From positions 1-49,338 of the forward strand of contig NZ_AWTT01000008.1 of assembly GCF_000876205.1 (NCBI RefSeq): a stretch of 49,338 bases of DNA, read 5' to 3'. A model generated the notes under the pieces. It was not told where the DNA came from and ran no database searches. It worked only from the letters and a program-made list of their open reading frames with translations. Source of the stretch: Paucilactobacillus wasatchensis (GTDB lineage: Bacteria; Bacillota; Bacilli; Lactobacillales; Lactobacillaceae). Positions 41,062 to 49,308 of this stretch are shown here, piece after piece. How positions within the stretch are numbered: position 1 is the first letter of the stretch; each line of letters starts with the position of its first letter. The translations under genes and the position numbers were made by a program.

Positions 41062-41988
41062 ATGTGTACTAGTTTGACGATCAAAACCCTTAATCACCAC
41101 GAATTATTCGGTCGCACAATGGATTTTCCCACCAAGACACCGTGGCGGCTTACTTTTTTGCCACAGCACTATCCTTGGCAACCAATTACGGCAACAACCC
41201 AATTTAACTCTCATTTCGCTATTTTAGGCGGCATGCGGCACATCAATAGTCATTATTTGATTGGCGACGGTATTAACACCGCTGGATTATGCTGTGCGGA
41301 ATTGTATTTTCCCGTTGAGGCAACATATCATGAACAATTGGTAGTTGGCAAGATCAATTTATCGCCTCAGGATTTCACCACCTGGCTACTGAGCGAAAAT
41401 GGATCGGTCGCTGAAGTTGCCAGCAAATTAGAACAAATCGCATTGATTAAAACACAATGGTATGACCACGACGGTATTTATCCATTTCACTGGCTGATAA
41501 CAGATAAAACTGGAACAACAGCCGTTATTGAACCCACTGGATTTAATTTGGCGTTACAAAATAATCCTGTTAACGTCTTGACTAATACACCACCATTGGC
41601 AAAGCATATTGCTAATCTAAATCGATTTTTAGGATTACCTGGAATGGAATTTAATTCAAGAACCGTTGCAGCAATTAAAAAGCACTCTGGGACCTTGCCG
41701 CAACGAAAAATTCCCACTGATCGATTCATTAAGGCAGCCCTTGCTCGGTGGCAAAATGTACCAGCCGATGTTCCTGCAGCCACAATCGACCTGTTCAATT
41801 TGTTAGATAGCGTTTCTATAAAAAAAGAAAACGACCGCCACGATTACACCCACTATGAAGGGATAATTGATGTCAACACGCGGACATATTGGTTTAAAGA
41901 CCTCGCAACTGGTAAATTAACCATCACCACCCTGACCAACGCCACTGCAAACTATTCGACCGCACATACATTTGAAATGGAGGAATAG
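41062..41988 (+). CDS. Choloylglycine hydrolase family protein (bile salt hydrolase / penicillin V acylase-like)
   Basis: A 308-residue N-terminal nucleophile amidase. After removal of Met1, Cys2 is the nucleophile (MCTSLTIKT); R18 and D21 in FGRTMDF and the Asn in VNVLTNTPPL match the family's catalytic set. The usual GLPGDYSSxSRFxR block is altered (LGLPGMEFNSRTVAA, then IPTDRFIKAAL), so bile-salt activity is uncertain; penicillin acylase or N-acyl-homoserine-lactone acylase activity is possible. It overlaps transcriptionally with nnrE, 2 bases downstream. Confidence 0.9.
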   Translation: MCTSLTIKTLNHHELFGRTMDFPTKTPWRLTFLPQHYPWQPITATTQFNSHFAILGGMRHINSHYLIGDGINTAGLCCAELYFPVEATYHEQLVVGKINLSPQDFTTWLLSENGSVAEVASKLEQIALIKTQWYDHDGIYPFHWLITDKTGTTAVIEPTGFNLALQNNPVNVLTNTPPLAKHIANLNRFLGLPGMEFNSRTVAAIKKHSGTLPQRKIPTDRFIKAALARWQNVPADVPAATIDLFNLLDSVSIKKENDRHDYTHYEGIIDVNTRTYWFKDLATGKLTITTLTNATANYSTAHTFEMEE

Positions 41989-41990
41989 TC

Positions 41991-42629
41991 ATGAAGCACT
42001 TAGTTACTGCTGAACAAATGAAACATTTTGATAGTTATACCATCAATACAATCAAAATTCCATCAATGGTCCTGATGGAACGGGCCTCGCTGGCTGTGCG
42101 TGATTTTATCTTATCCGGTAATTTTGATTTAACAAACGTTATCGTGGTCGCTGGCTATGGCAACAATGGTGGCGATGGTTTGTGCGTTGCGCGACTATTA
42201 AAAATTGCTGGCGCCACCGTTAGGGTCGTTTCTGTTGGTAATTCTGAGCATGAATCTACTGAACATGCAGCACAAAGAAAAATTTGCCAGTATTATCATA
42301 TCGATCTTCAGACAGCCACAGAGGCGCTTGCAGATGCAACATTGATTGTTGACGCAATTTTTGGCATTGGCATCGATCGCCCTATCGCTGGACCACAAGA
42401 ACAAATAATTAATGCCATCAATGCAGTTAACGCAAAAATCGTCGCTGTTGACGTACCTTCAGGAATCAACACGGATACCGGTGAAGTGATGAACGTGGCC
42501 GTCAAAGCCACGGCCACAGTTACCTTTGCTTTTAATAAAGTTGGTTTAACTGTTGCAGCTGGTCCAACATACGCCGGTCAAGTAGAGGTTGCTGCTGATA
42601 TGGGTACTTATGCAGTGGACGATAATTAA
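41991..42629 (+). CDS. nnrE: NAD(P)H-hydrate epimerase (NnrE, YjeF N-terminal domain)
   Basis: A 212-residue Rossmann-like enzyme that epimerises damaged NAD(P)H hydrate so a dehydratase can repair it. Motifs: SMVLMERASLAV, VAGYGNNGGDGLCVARLL near residue 44, DAIFGIGIDRPI near 114 and VAVDVPSGINTDTGEV near 145. The C-terminal NnrD dehydratase domain is absent and must be encoded elsewhere. The gene starts 2 bases after the choloylglycine-hydrolase gene stop, with GGAGG inside that gene's end. Confidence 0.93.
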   Translation: MKHLVTAEQMKHFDSYTINTIKIPSMVLMERASLAVRDFILSGNFDLTNVIVVAGYGNNGGDGLCVARLLKIAGATVRVVSVGNSEHESTEHAAQRKICQYYHIDLQTATEALADATLIVDAIFGIGIDRPIAGPQEQIINAINAVNAKIVAVDVPSGINTDTGEVMNVAVKATATVTFAFNKVGLTVAAGPTYAGQVEVAADMGTYAVDDN

Positions 42630-42652
42630 TAATATATTGAAATAATTGCAAA

Positions 42653-42689
42653 AAAACAGAGTGCCCTGAAATTCAAGGCACTCTGTTTT
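42653..42689. terminator. Bidirectional terminator between nnrE and the BCCT gene
   Basis: AAAACAGAGTGCC / GGCACTCTGTTTT stem between convergent genes. Confidence 0.88.
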
Positions 42690-42698
42690 AGTTTTTAA

Positions 42699-44306
42699 TT
42701 AATTTGTTTCATGAATTCTAGTTGCCGATGTTACTCGACTACTACGCCGTGCTGGTCGCCGTAATTGGTGAACCACTCGACGATGACTTGCTGCTAACTC
42801 TAGCTCATCACCACGAAGCATTTGCCACGTTGAGATAATCAAGAGAATACATACAAAGATCAGCGGGAATCCGGCAATTGCACTAATTGCTTGGACCGTC
42901 TTGAAGCCTCCCACGAAGACAATTCCGAATGAGAATAGCATGAAGACAAACACCCAAAACAAACGGTTTGCTTTACTTGGTTGTTGACCAGGTGCTAATT
43001 TCAAACTTGTAAATGACGAAACAATAAATGCAGAAGACGAAATCGTCGTTGCTAAGAAAATAAAACATGAAACACAGTAAATCACTAACATAATCATCTT
43101 AAATGGCAACGTCGAAATGACAGTTGCAATCACGGATGCTTGGCCTTGTGTATTTAGGATGTGAATTAAGTTAACAATCCCAGCCTTTTGCAAGTATAGT
43201 GAATAGCCACCTAAAATTGCATAGAAGCTCATGCAGCCTAACGCACCATAGCCTAGCATTCCCAAAATAACCTGACGAATTGTCCTACCACGAGAAATTC
43301 GGGCGATGAACAATCCCATTACTGGCATGTACGACAACCACCAACCCCAGTAGAAAATAGTTTCTTGTTGTGCCACACCAGCATGCCCGTTGGAAGCAGT
43401 CGTGGTACTCATTGAGATAAACTTAGAAACCATTAGCCCTAAACTATTACTTTCAGAGTTCAAAATATAAATTGTTGGTCCCACTAATAAAACGATGAGT
43501 AGGAAACCAATCGCAGTCCAGATATGTGCTGAACTTAATTTATCAATTCCACCCTTGATACCACGTAACATTGTAACTGTGAAAATGGCGAATAAAATTA
43601 TAAACATTCCTAATTTCAATAAAATGCTGTCTGGGACACCAGTTATTTGATTAATAATTCGGGAAATAACTGGAATTTCCATTCCAACTGAAGATCCAAT
43701 ACCACCCATGATACCGAAGACCACCAGAAAGTCGATTACTTGACGTAACACAGCCTTATAATGTTCTGGTCCATGTAAAACGGTAATTGCAGCACTAATC
43801 CGCATCACGCGCACATTTTTAACGTACATCACATAGGCAATTGCAACCGCAGCGGCTGCAAACATCATCCATGCCATCGGGCCCCAATTAAACTGGCCTA
43901 ACATATGGGCATTACTGTATGCTGCCTTTGAATATGGTTTAGCGCCAAAAATAGGATGCTGAACATATCTGAGTGGGTCGACCATGCTTAACATTAAAAT
44001 GCTGGCATCAATTGCGGTCGCAAAGACCATGCTGCCCCATTGGAAGCCACTGTATTCAGGCTTGTCCTTGGCTTTACCTAACTTAATCTTACCAAAGCGG
44101 CTGAATGCCAAATACATAAAGAAGACAAAGTTAATGATGTAAATCCATAGATATGCCCAACCCATTTTGGTAGTAATTGTATCCATCAAACTGCTTAAGC
44201 CAGACTTCAAACTAGAACCACCAATTAGTAATGCGATTGAAACTAAGCCGAATAAAACTGCAGTTGGTACAAACATCTTTTTATCAATATTCTGATGATG
44301 TAAAAT
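42699..44306 (-). CDS. BCCT-family betaine/carnitine/choline transporter, apparently with an ATT start
   Basis: A multi-pass osmolyte transporter of the BCCT family, about 525-535 residues. Family features: FAFSRFG-type (here LAFSRFGKIKLG), FQWGSMVFATAIDASI near 98, NWGPMAWMMFAAAAVAIAY and the conserved tryptophan stretch IFYWGWWLSYMPVMGLFIARISRGRTIRQ. The first ATG (44276) is 36 bases from AGGAGG (44313-44318) and the frame continues upstream (LHHQNIDKKMF), resembling family N-termini. The only codons at proper spacing are ATT (44304-44306, 44307-44309). It ends in a basic, serine-rich tail (RRPARRSSRVTSATR). Imports glycine betaine or carnitine for osmoprotection. Confidence 0.82.
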   Translation of the reverse strand: MLHHQNIDKKMFVPTAVLFGLVSIALLIGGSSLKSGLSSLMDTITTKMGWAYLWIYIINFVFFMYLAFSRFGKIKLGKAKDKPEYSGFQWGSMVFATAIDASILMLSMVDPLRYVQHPIFGAKPYSKAAYSNAHMLGQFNWGPMAWMMFAAAAVAIAYVMYVKNVRVMRISAAITVLHGPEHYKAVLRQVIDFLVVFGIMGGIGSSVGMEIPVISRIINQITGVPDSILLKLGMFIILFAIFTVTMLRGIKGGIDKLSSAHIWTAIGFLLIVLLVGPTIYILNSESNSLGLMVSKFISMSTTTASNGHAGVAQQETIFYWGWWLSYMPVMGLFIARISRGRTIRQVILGMLGYGALGCMSFYAILGGYSLYLQKAGIVNLIHILNTQGQASVIATVISTLPFKMIMLVIYCVSCFIFLATTISSSAFIVSSFTSLKLAPGQQPSKANRLFWVFVFMLFSFGIVFVGGFKTVQAISAIAGFPLIFVCILLIISTWQMLRGDELELAASHRRVVHQLRRPARRSSRVTSATRIHETN

Positions 44307-44597
44307 AATATTCCTCCTAATTATTTAGGAATGATTTACATGCGTAAATCTTCCATCTTCGGTGAGCTACCGAATCATCCAGATGAAAATCATCAGGGTG
44401 ATAAATAGTGCCACCTCATTTTGTGGAAAAATTTATCTCCACAATTTTTTAACACTGGCAATTTATTTACCGTTTCTTAAAAAACGATACAAAAAAACGC
44501 CAACAGTAAATCTAGTAATCTCCACTAGAAATATCTGCACAGCGTGCGATCTTATACAAATACTAATGAATTCGCTCATTTGTTTGATTGAATTTTT
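44307..44597. other. Intergenic stretch without a recognised gene
   Basis: Between the BCCT gene and the acetyltransferase gene. Apart from the BCCT ribosome-binding site AGGAGG I see no clear promoter, terminator or repeat; open frames here are short and lack ribosome-binding sites. Confidence 0.5.
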
Positions 44598-45173
44598 TTA
44601 CGGACGAATCACATCCCCATTTTTATCCAAATGGTGGATAATGCGCGCCGGGTTGCCGGCAATCACAACATCATCGCCAAATGATTTGGTGACAACTGAA
44701 CCAGCACCAACCACCATCCGACTGCCAAGCGTCACACCTGGTAAAATCGTGACATGACCACCCATCCAGACACTATCACCAACTGTAATCGGTGCACCCA
44801 TCTCAATATCAGCATCTCGCTTTTGCGCAGACAAAGGATGAATTGGTGTGTAAAAGCCAACGTCCGGGCCAATATAACAGTGCTCACCAATCGTGATTGG
44901 ACAAGTATCTAATAAGGTTAAATTGTAGTTAGCGTAAAAATGATCGCCAATATGGACATTAAAACCGTAATCAAACTCCAACCCACCTTCAACAAAAAAG
45001 TGAGAACCAGTATCAGCAAATAATTGTTGCACCTGCTGATTACGCTGATCGTTATTGTCAAGCTGGTTGATTTTAATTAATTCATGACGAATTTTAGTTC
45101 GTCGTGCAACTAATTCAGCATCAAACTGCTGATACGGTTGTCCAGCTGTCATTTTCTCTCGTTCAGTTAACAT
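44598..45173 (-). CDS. Maltose/galactoside O-acetyltransferase-like (left-handed beta-helix)
   Basis: A 191-residue acetyl-CoA-dependent sugar O-acetyltransferase. The N-terminus MLTEREKMTAGQPYQQFD is the Mac-domain signature and sets the start at 45173; the open frame to 45218 is not supported. Hexapeptide repeats run from about 75 to 185 (ITIGEHCYIGPDVGFYTPIHP with catalytic His, ITVGDSVWMGGHVTILPGVTLG, VVGAGSVVTKSFGDDVVIAGNPARII). Probably detoxifies or marks sugars; the substrate is not certain. No strong Shine-Dalgarno is seen. Confidence 0.88.
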   Translation of the reverse strand: MLTEREKMTAGQPYQQFDAELVARRTKIRHELIKINQLDNNDQRNQQVQQLFADTGSHFFVEGGLEFDYGFNVHIGDHFYANYNLTLLDTCPITIGEHCYIGPDVGFYTPIHPLSAQKRDADIEMGAPITVGDSVWMGGHVTILPGVTLGSRMVVGAGSVVTKSFGDDVVIAGNPARIIHHLDKNGDVIRP

Positions 45174-45496
45174 GATATTAATAGGGTACCACTTATCCGC
45201 CCATTTGTTAAAAATCATCGGCCCATGTAATCGTTTTCTCTAAATTACAAAATCGAAATTAGCCGTATAACCATACCGAATAGCGAGACATTGAAATTTA
45301 TTTAATTTTTTTGGTATACACGCCCGTTTGTGGGCTTTTTTGACACTTTTATGAAACTGAAACGATTAAAAAATAACGTTCATTTTGTTTTTAAAAATAA
45401 ATTTCTGTGATAAGCAATTTGATTAGACACCGGCGATTTTATAATTAAATTGTATACCCAGGATTCAATACTCATTCTCTTTTATCTTATTAAACC
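45174..45496. other. Gene-free stretch before the repeat units
   Basis: AT-rich sequence without a supported gene. A small GCCC-GTTTGT-GGGC hairpin with TTTTTT (about 45323-45341, plus strand) looks like an orphan terminator; no plus-strand gene ends here. Confidence 0.4.
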
Positions 45497-45597
45497 GTGT
45501 TCGCTCGGCCAAATACCTAAGGCTAAGACAACAGCGACCATCAATAAACTCAAAATTCGAGTTCATCAATGGTTACTCTTCCATTTTTTTGTTGAGA
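45497..45597. repeat. Long-hairpin repeat element, copy B1 (truncated unit)
   Basis: Starts GTGTTCGCTCGGCC and runs through GCTAAGACAACAGCGACC to the loop and GAGTTCATCAATGG. The distal arm is then replaced by TTACTCTTCCATTTTTTTG. Tandem with B2 at a 102-bp period. Confidence 0.85.
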
Positions 45598-45598
45598 C

Positions 45599-45719
45599 GT
45601 GTTCGCTCGGCCAAATACCTAGGGCTAAGACAACAGCGACCATCAATAAACTCAAAATTCGAGTTCATCAATGGTCGCTGTTGTCTTAGCCTACGGTATC
45701 TTAACGGCCTCGCTCACAC
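45599..45719. repeat. Long-hairpin repeat element, copy B2 (complete unit)
   Basis: A full 121-bp unit from GTGTTCGCTCGGCC to GGCCTCGCTCACAC. Core stem GCTAAGACAACAGCGACC / GGTCGCTGTTGTCTTAGC. Its right end contains the TGA stop codon of the ABC gene at 45714-47195. Confidence 0.9.
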
Positions 45720-47195
45720 TAGTGTGTCTACTTTATGATTCATCTTAATCTCATAATGCCGCAATACCCGGGAAATGGCGAACGTCAAAATGAAATATAA
45801 TACCATCGTGATGGCGATTGGAATGACACCACGATAGGTATCTGCTTGGACAATTTTTAGTTGATAGATCATATCCGAAACCCCAATAATTGATACGATT
45901 GATGTTTCCTTAATTAGGGAGACAAATTCGTTCCCTAAAGCTGGCCAGATGTTGCGGATTGCTTGTGGTAATACCACACTGTACATCGTATCGTGTGCAC
46001 TCATACCGAGACTCCGCGCAGCCTCTTTTTGTCCGGTACTAACTGAAATAATCCCACCACGAATCACTTCACATACATAGGCGCCACTATTTAACGAAAC
46101 GGCAATAATACCTGACATTAACGCCGGAATATTAACCAGCACGCCTAACCCAAAGTAAACAAACAATATTTGGACCATTAATGGCGTCCCGCGAACAAAC
46201 TCAACATAAGCTGTTGCCAACCATTTCAATACTTTAACTTTCGATAACCGCATGAAGGCCAGCAAAATACCGAGCAGAAAACCAATAATGACAGAAACAA
46301 AACTAATGCCGACCGTATATTTAACTCCCAGAGCAAAGTACTTCCAATAGTGCCACATTGAGTTATTAACTGTATTGACCTTCATATAAGAGCCAGCTGT
46401 TTTCAGATATTTATTTTCAATCCAGTTATGTTTTTTGATTTTTGCTAATGATTGATTAACGGCATTTTTAAGCGTTGTTGAGCCCTTACGAAATGCAATT
46501 GCATTACCCATTTCAACTGAAGATGTTTTGAAATGACCGTTAATAGCCACTAACTGAGAATCATTTTGGGCATATGCTTCCGCTGAAGCTTGGTCCTTTG
46601 CCACTCCATCAACTTTGTGCGTTTTCAGCGCCATAATCAGGTCCGTGGCATTATCCATTCCTTTAACTTTGACGTTGCTAATTTGCTTTTTCGCCTGGGT
46701 ATACTGCAACGTACCAGTTTCTGCGCCAATCGTTTTGCCGCTAAATGAATTTTTGTTTTTATACACACCTTGATCACTTTTATTAATTAAAATATCTTGA
46801 CCGGCAGTATAGTAAATTGACGAAAAATCAACACTCTTTTTACGTGCTGCTGTGGGGCTCATGCCCGATAGCACCATGTCAACTTTACCTGTTTCCAACC
46901 CAACTAATAAAGAATCAAAGCTCATTTTTTTGATCACTAATTTGACGCCCAAATCTTTAGCAATTTGCTTTCCAATCTCAACATCCATTCCCACAATTTC
47001 TTCGTGGCCATGCCGGTTAACCTGAAACTCGTATGGTGGATAATTAGGACTCATGCCGACCACCAACGTTTTCTTAGCTTGAATTTTAGCCAGTGAGTCG
47101 TCTGTTGTGGCAGCGTGTGCCGTCAGACTCCCTAATCCGCCAACCACACTGACCAGCAAAACCAGTGCAATCAAAAACTGGTAAACTCGTTTCAT
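45714..47195 (-). CDS. Amino-acid ABC transporter, fused substrate-binding protein and permease (GlnP-like), paralogue 1
   Basis: A 493-residue fusion. A signal peptide (residues 1-31, hydrophobic core then AHA) is followed by an extracellular SBP domain of the polar amino-acid type (about 40-270: LVVGMSPNYPPYEF, GMDVEIGKQIAKDLGVKL, GKTIGAETGTLQYTQAK). A permease domain (about 285-480) carries FVRGTPLMVQILFVYFGLG and the EAA loop GQKEAARSLGM, which contacts the ATPase. No ATPase gene is adjacent. The start at 47195 has AAGGGGG. The stop lies in repeat B2. Over 80% of the permease half looks the same as in paralogue 2 by eye. Confidence 0.92.
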   Translation of the reverse strand: MKRVYQFLIALVLLVSVVGGLGSLTAHAATTDDSLAKIQAKKTLVVGMSPNYPPYEFQVNRHGHEEIVGMDVEIGKQIAKDLGVKLVIKKMSFDSLLVGLETGKVDMVLSGMSPTAARKKSVDFSSIYYTAGQDILINKSDQGVYKNKNSFSGKTIGAETGTLQYTQAKKQISNVKVKGMDNATDLIMALKTHKVDGVAKDQASAEAYAQNDSQLVAINGHFKTSSVEMGNAIAFRKGSTTLKNAVNQSLAKIKKHNWIENKYLKTAGSYMKVNTVNNSMWHYWKYFALGVKYTVGISFVSVIIGFLLGILLAFMRLSKVKVLKWLATAYVEFVRGTPLMVQILFVYFGLGVLVNIPALMSGIIAVSLNSGAYVCEVIRGGIISVSTGQKEAARSLGMSAHDTMYSVVLPQAIRNIWPALGNEFVSLIKETSIVSIIGVSDMIYQLKIVQADTYRGVIPIAITMVLYFILTFAISRVLRHYEIKMNHKVDTLV

Positions 47196-47343
47196 TTTCC
47201 AATCCCCCTTAAATAATTCCAATGTTTATAGCATACTCGCGTACGGTTTTTTATACAATATAATTTAGTGGGTTGGATAAAAATAATGTTAGTGGGAAAT
47301 GTGTTGATTAATTTTTTCCTTCTCCTTTTTTTATTGATGAAAC

Positions 47344-47448
47344 GTGTTCGCTCGGCCAGATACCTAGGACTAAGACAACAGCGACCATTAATAAACTCGA
47401 AAACCGAGTTTATTGATGGTCGTTCTTTTCCTTTTTTATTGATGAAAC
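47344..47448. repeat. Long-hairpin repeat element, copy C1 (truncated unit)
   Basis: GTGTTCGCTCGGCC to GTTTATTGATGGTCG, then a pyrimidine-rich linker (CTTTTCCTTTTTTATTGATG) in place of the distal arm. The same type of linker also precedes C1 at about 47313-47343, a remnant of a further unit. Confidence 0.88.
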
Positions 47449-47553
47449 GTGTTCGCTCGGCCAGATACCTAGGGCTAAGACAATAGCGACCATCAATAAA
47501 CTCAAAAACCGAGTTTATTGATGGTCGTTCTTTTCCTTTTTTATTGGTGAAAC
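47449..47553. repeat. Long-hairpin repeat element, copy C2 (truncated unit)
   Basis: Exact 105-bp period with C1; differs at a few bases (for example CAATAGCGACC) and carries the same linker replacing the distal arm. Confidence 0.88.
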
Positions 47554-47674
47554 GTGTTCGCTCGGCCAAATACCTAGGGCTAAGTCAACAGCGACCATTA
47601 ATAAACCCAAAAACCGAGTTTATTAATGGTCGCTGTTGACTTAGCCTACGGTATCTTAACGGCCTCGCTCACAC
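47554..47674. repeat. Long-hairpin repeat element, copy C3 (complete unit)
   Basis: A full 121-bp unit ending GGCCTCGCTCACAC one base before the TAG stop of paralogue 2. Core stem GCTAAGTCAACAGCGACC / GGTCGCTGTTGACTTAGC is perfectly paired, with compensated changes relative to other copies. Confidence 0.9.
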
Positions 47675-47675
47675 T

Positions 47676-49205
47676 CTATACGATTGTATCAACCTTCTTA
47701 TTCATTTTAATCTCGTAATGGCGCAAGATCTTTGAAATTACAAATGTCAAAATGAAGTATAGTACCATCGTAATGATGATAGGAATCACACCGCGATAGG
47801 TATCTGCTTGGACAATTTTTAATTGATAAATCATATCCGAAACTCCAATAATCGACACAATTGAAGTTTCCTTGATTAGGGATACAAACTCGTTCCCTAA
47901 TGCTGGCCAAATATTGCGAATTGCTTGTGGTAGTACCACACTGTACATCGTGTCGTGGGCGTTCATTCCCAAACTACGAGCGGCTTCTTTTTGACCCGTG
48001 CTGACTGAAATAATTCCACCACGAATCACCTCACAGACGTATGCACCACTATTCAGCGATACTGCAATGATACCAGAAATCAGTGCTGGAATATTGACGA
48101 TGACGCCTAAACCAAAGTAAACGAACAATATTTGGACCATCAGTGGCGTACCACGGACGAATTCCACGTAGGCAGTGGCTAACCAGCGTAATGGCTTTAG
48201 CTTTGCCAAACGCATGAAAGCTAATAAAATACCTAGGACAAAACCAGCAACCACCGAAACTGCACTGATCCCGATTGTATATTCAACCCCTAAGGCGAAG
48301 TATTTCCAATAATGCCACATCGATGTATTAGCTGTATTGACCGTCATATATGAACCGGCCTTTTTTAGGTACTGTTTTTCTACCAAATTTTGCGATTTAA
48401 TCGTGTCGATTGACTTGTTAACCTGTGTCTTCAAAGCAGTTGATCCCTTGGCTAGCGCGACCACATCACTAGTTTCTGATGAACCCAACTTAAAATGACC
48501 ATTTTTAGCCACGATGCTAGAATCATTTTTGGCATACGCCTCCGCAGTTGGTTGATCTAATACGACCCCATCAACTTTGTGCGTTTTCAATGCAATTACC
48601 AAATCAGATACAGTTTCAATGCCCTTAACTTTCGCATTTTTAACTTGTTGTTTAGCTAGGTTAAATGGTAGTGAACCAGTCTGGGCCCCCAACGTTTTAC
48701 CACTAAACGAAGTCCGGTCCTTGTAGACACCCTTATCAGCCTTATTAACTAAAATATACTGACCTGCTTTGTAGTAGGCTTTTGAAAAATCAACGCTTTT
48801 AGCCCGCTTAGCCGTCGGGTTGACCCCAGATATAACCATGTCGACCTTGCCTGATTGGAGGGCCACTAGCAACGAATCAAATGACATTTTCTTGACGACC
48901 AACTTTACGCCCATATCCTTAGCAATTTTGCGCGCAATTTCGATGTCCATCCCGACAACTTTACCCTTTGACATAAATTCATATGGTGGGTAATCAGGAC
49001 TTGTGCCCAAGACAATTTGTCCCTTTTGCTTAATCTTGGTTAATGAATCATCCTGTCCCGTTACGCTGCTAGTCGTCGAACTGGACGAGTTAGCTGAGCT
49101 TGATTCGTCAGTGTTTGCTGCATTCACAGAGCTAACAAATGTTGGTAAAACTAACATCATACTGGCCAGCGCAATTACTAGCCCCTTACATATTTTCTTG
49201 ATCAT
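47676..49205 (-). CDS. Amino-acid ABC transporter, fused substrate-binding protein and permease (GlnP-like), paralogue 2
   Basis: A 509-residue fusion with the same plan as paralogue 1: signal peptide (about 1-35, ending VNA), a serine-rich spacer of about 25 residues absent from paralogue 1, the SBP domain (about 55-290: IVLGTSPDYPPYEF, GMDIEIARKIAKDMGVKL, GKTLGAQTGSLPFNLAK) and the permease domain with FVRGTPLMVQILFVYF and GQKEAARSLGM. Start at 49205 has GGAGG. The SBP halves differ more than the permease halves, suggesting different ligands. No ATPase gene is in the window. Confidence 0.92.
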   Translation of the reverse strand: MIKKICKGLVIALASMMLVLPTFVSSVNAANTDESSSANSSSSTTSSVTGQDDSLTKIKQKGQIVLGTSPDYPPYEFMSKGKVVGMDIEIARKIAKDMGVKLVVKKMSFDSLLVALQSGKVDMVISGVNPTAKRAKSVDFSKAYYKAGQYILVNKADKGVYKDRTSFSGKTLGAQTGSLPFNLAKQQVKNAKVKGIETVSDLVIALKTHKVDGVVLDQPTAEAYAKNDSSIVAKNGHFKLGSSETSDVVALAKGSTALKTQVNKSIDTIKSQNLVEKQYLKKAGSYMTVNTANTSMWHYWKYFALGVEYTIGISAVSVVAGFVLGILLAFMRLAKLKPLRWLATAYVEFVRGTPLMVQILFVYFGLGVIVNIPALISGIIAVSLNSGAYVCEVIRGGIISVSTGQKEAARSLGMNAHDTMYSVVLPQAIRNIWPALGNEFVSLIKETSIVSIIGVSDMIYQLKIVQADTYRGVIPIIITMVLYFILTFVISKILRHYEIKMNKKVDTIV

Positions 49206-49308
49206 TTTTACTGCCTCCACTTTAAATTCACCGTGATCTAGTATACTCAATTATGTTTATTTATGCTACATAGTCTGAGTAAATGAATGACTTTTTATTT
49301 GGAACAGC

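Noticed and set aside
45450-45689. Open reading frame of 79 codons across repeat copies B1 and B2 (plus strand)
   Set aside because: Same cause: the repeat has no stop in this frame. No start signal or family match.
47192-47569. Open reading frame of 125 codons with internal repeats (minus strand)
   Set aside because: It is produced by the tandem hairpin units; the internal protein repeat just mirrors the 105-bp period and there is no ribosome-binding site.
47344-47674. CRISPR-like appearance of regularly spaced repeats
   Set aside because: Units are about 105 bp, nearly identical along their full length with no variable spacers, and no cas genes are present.
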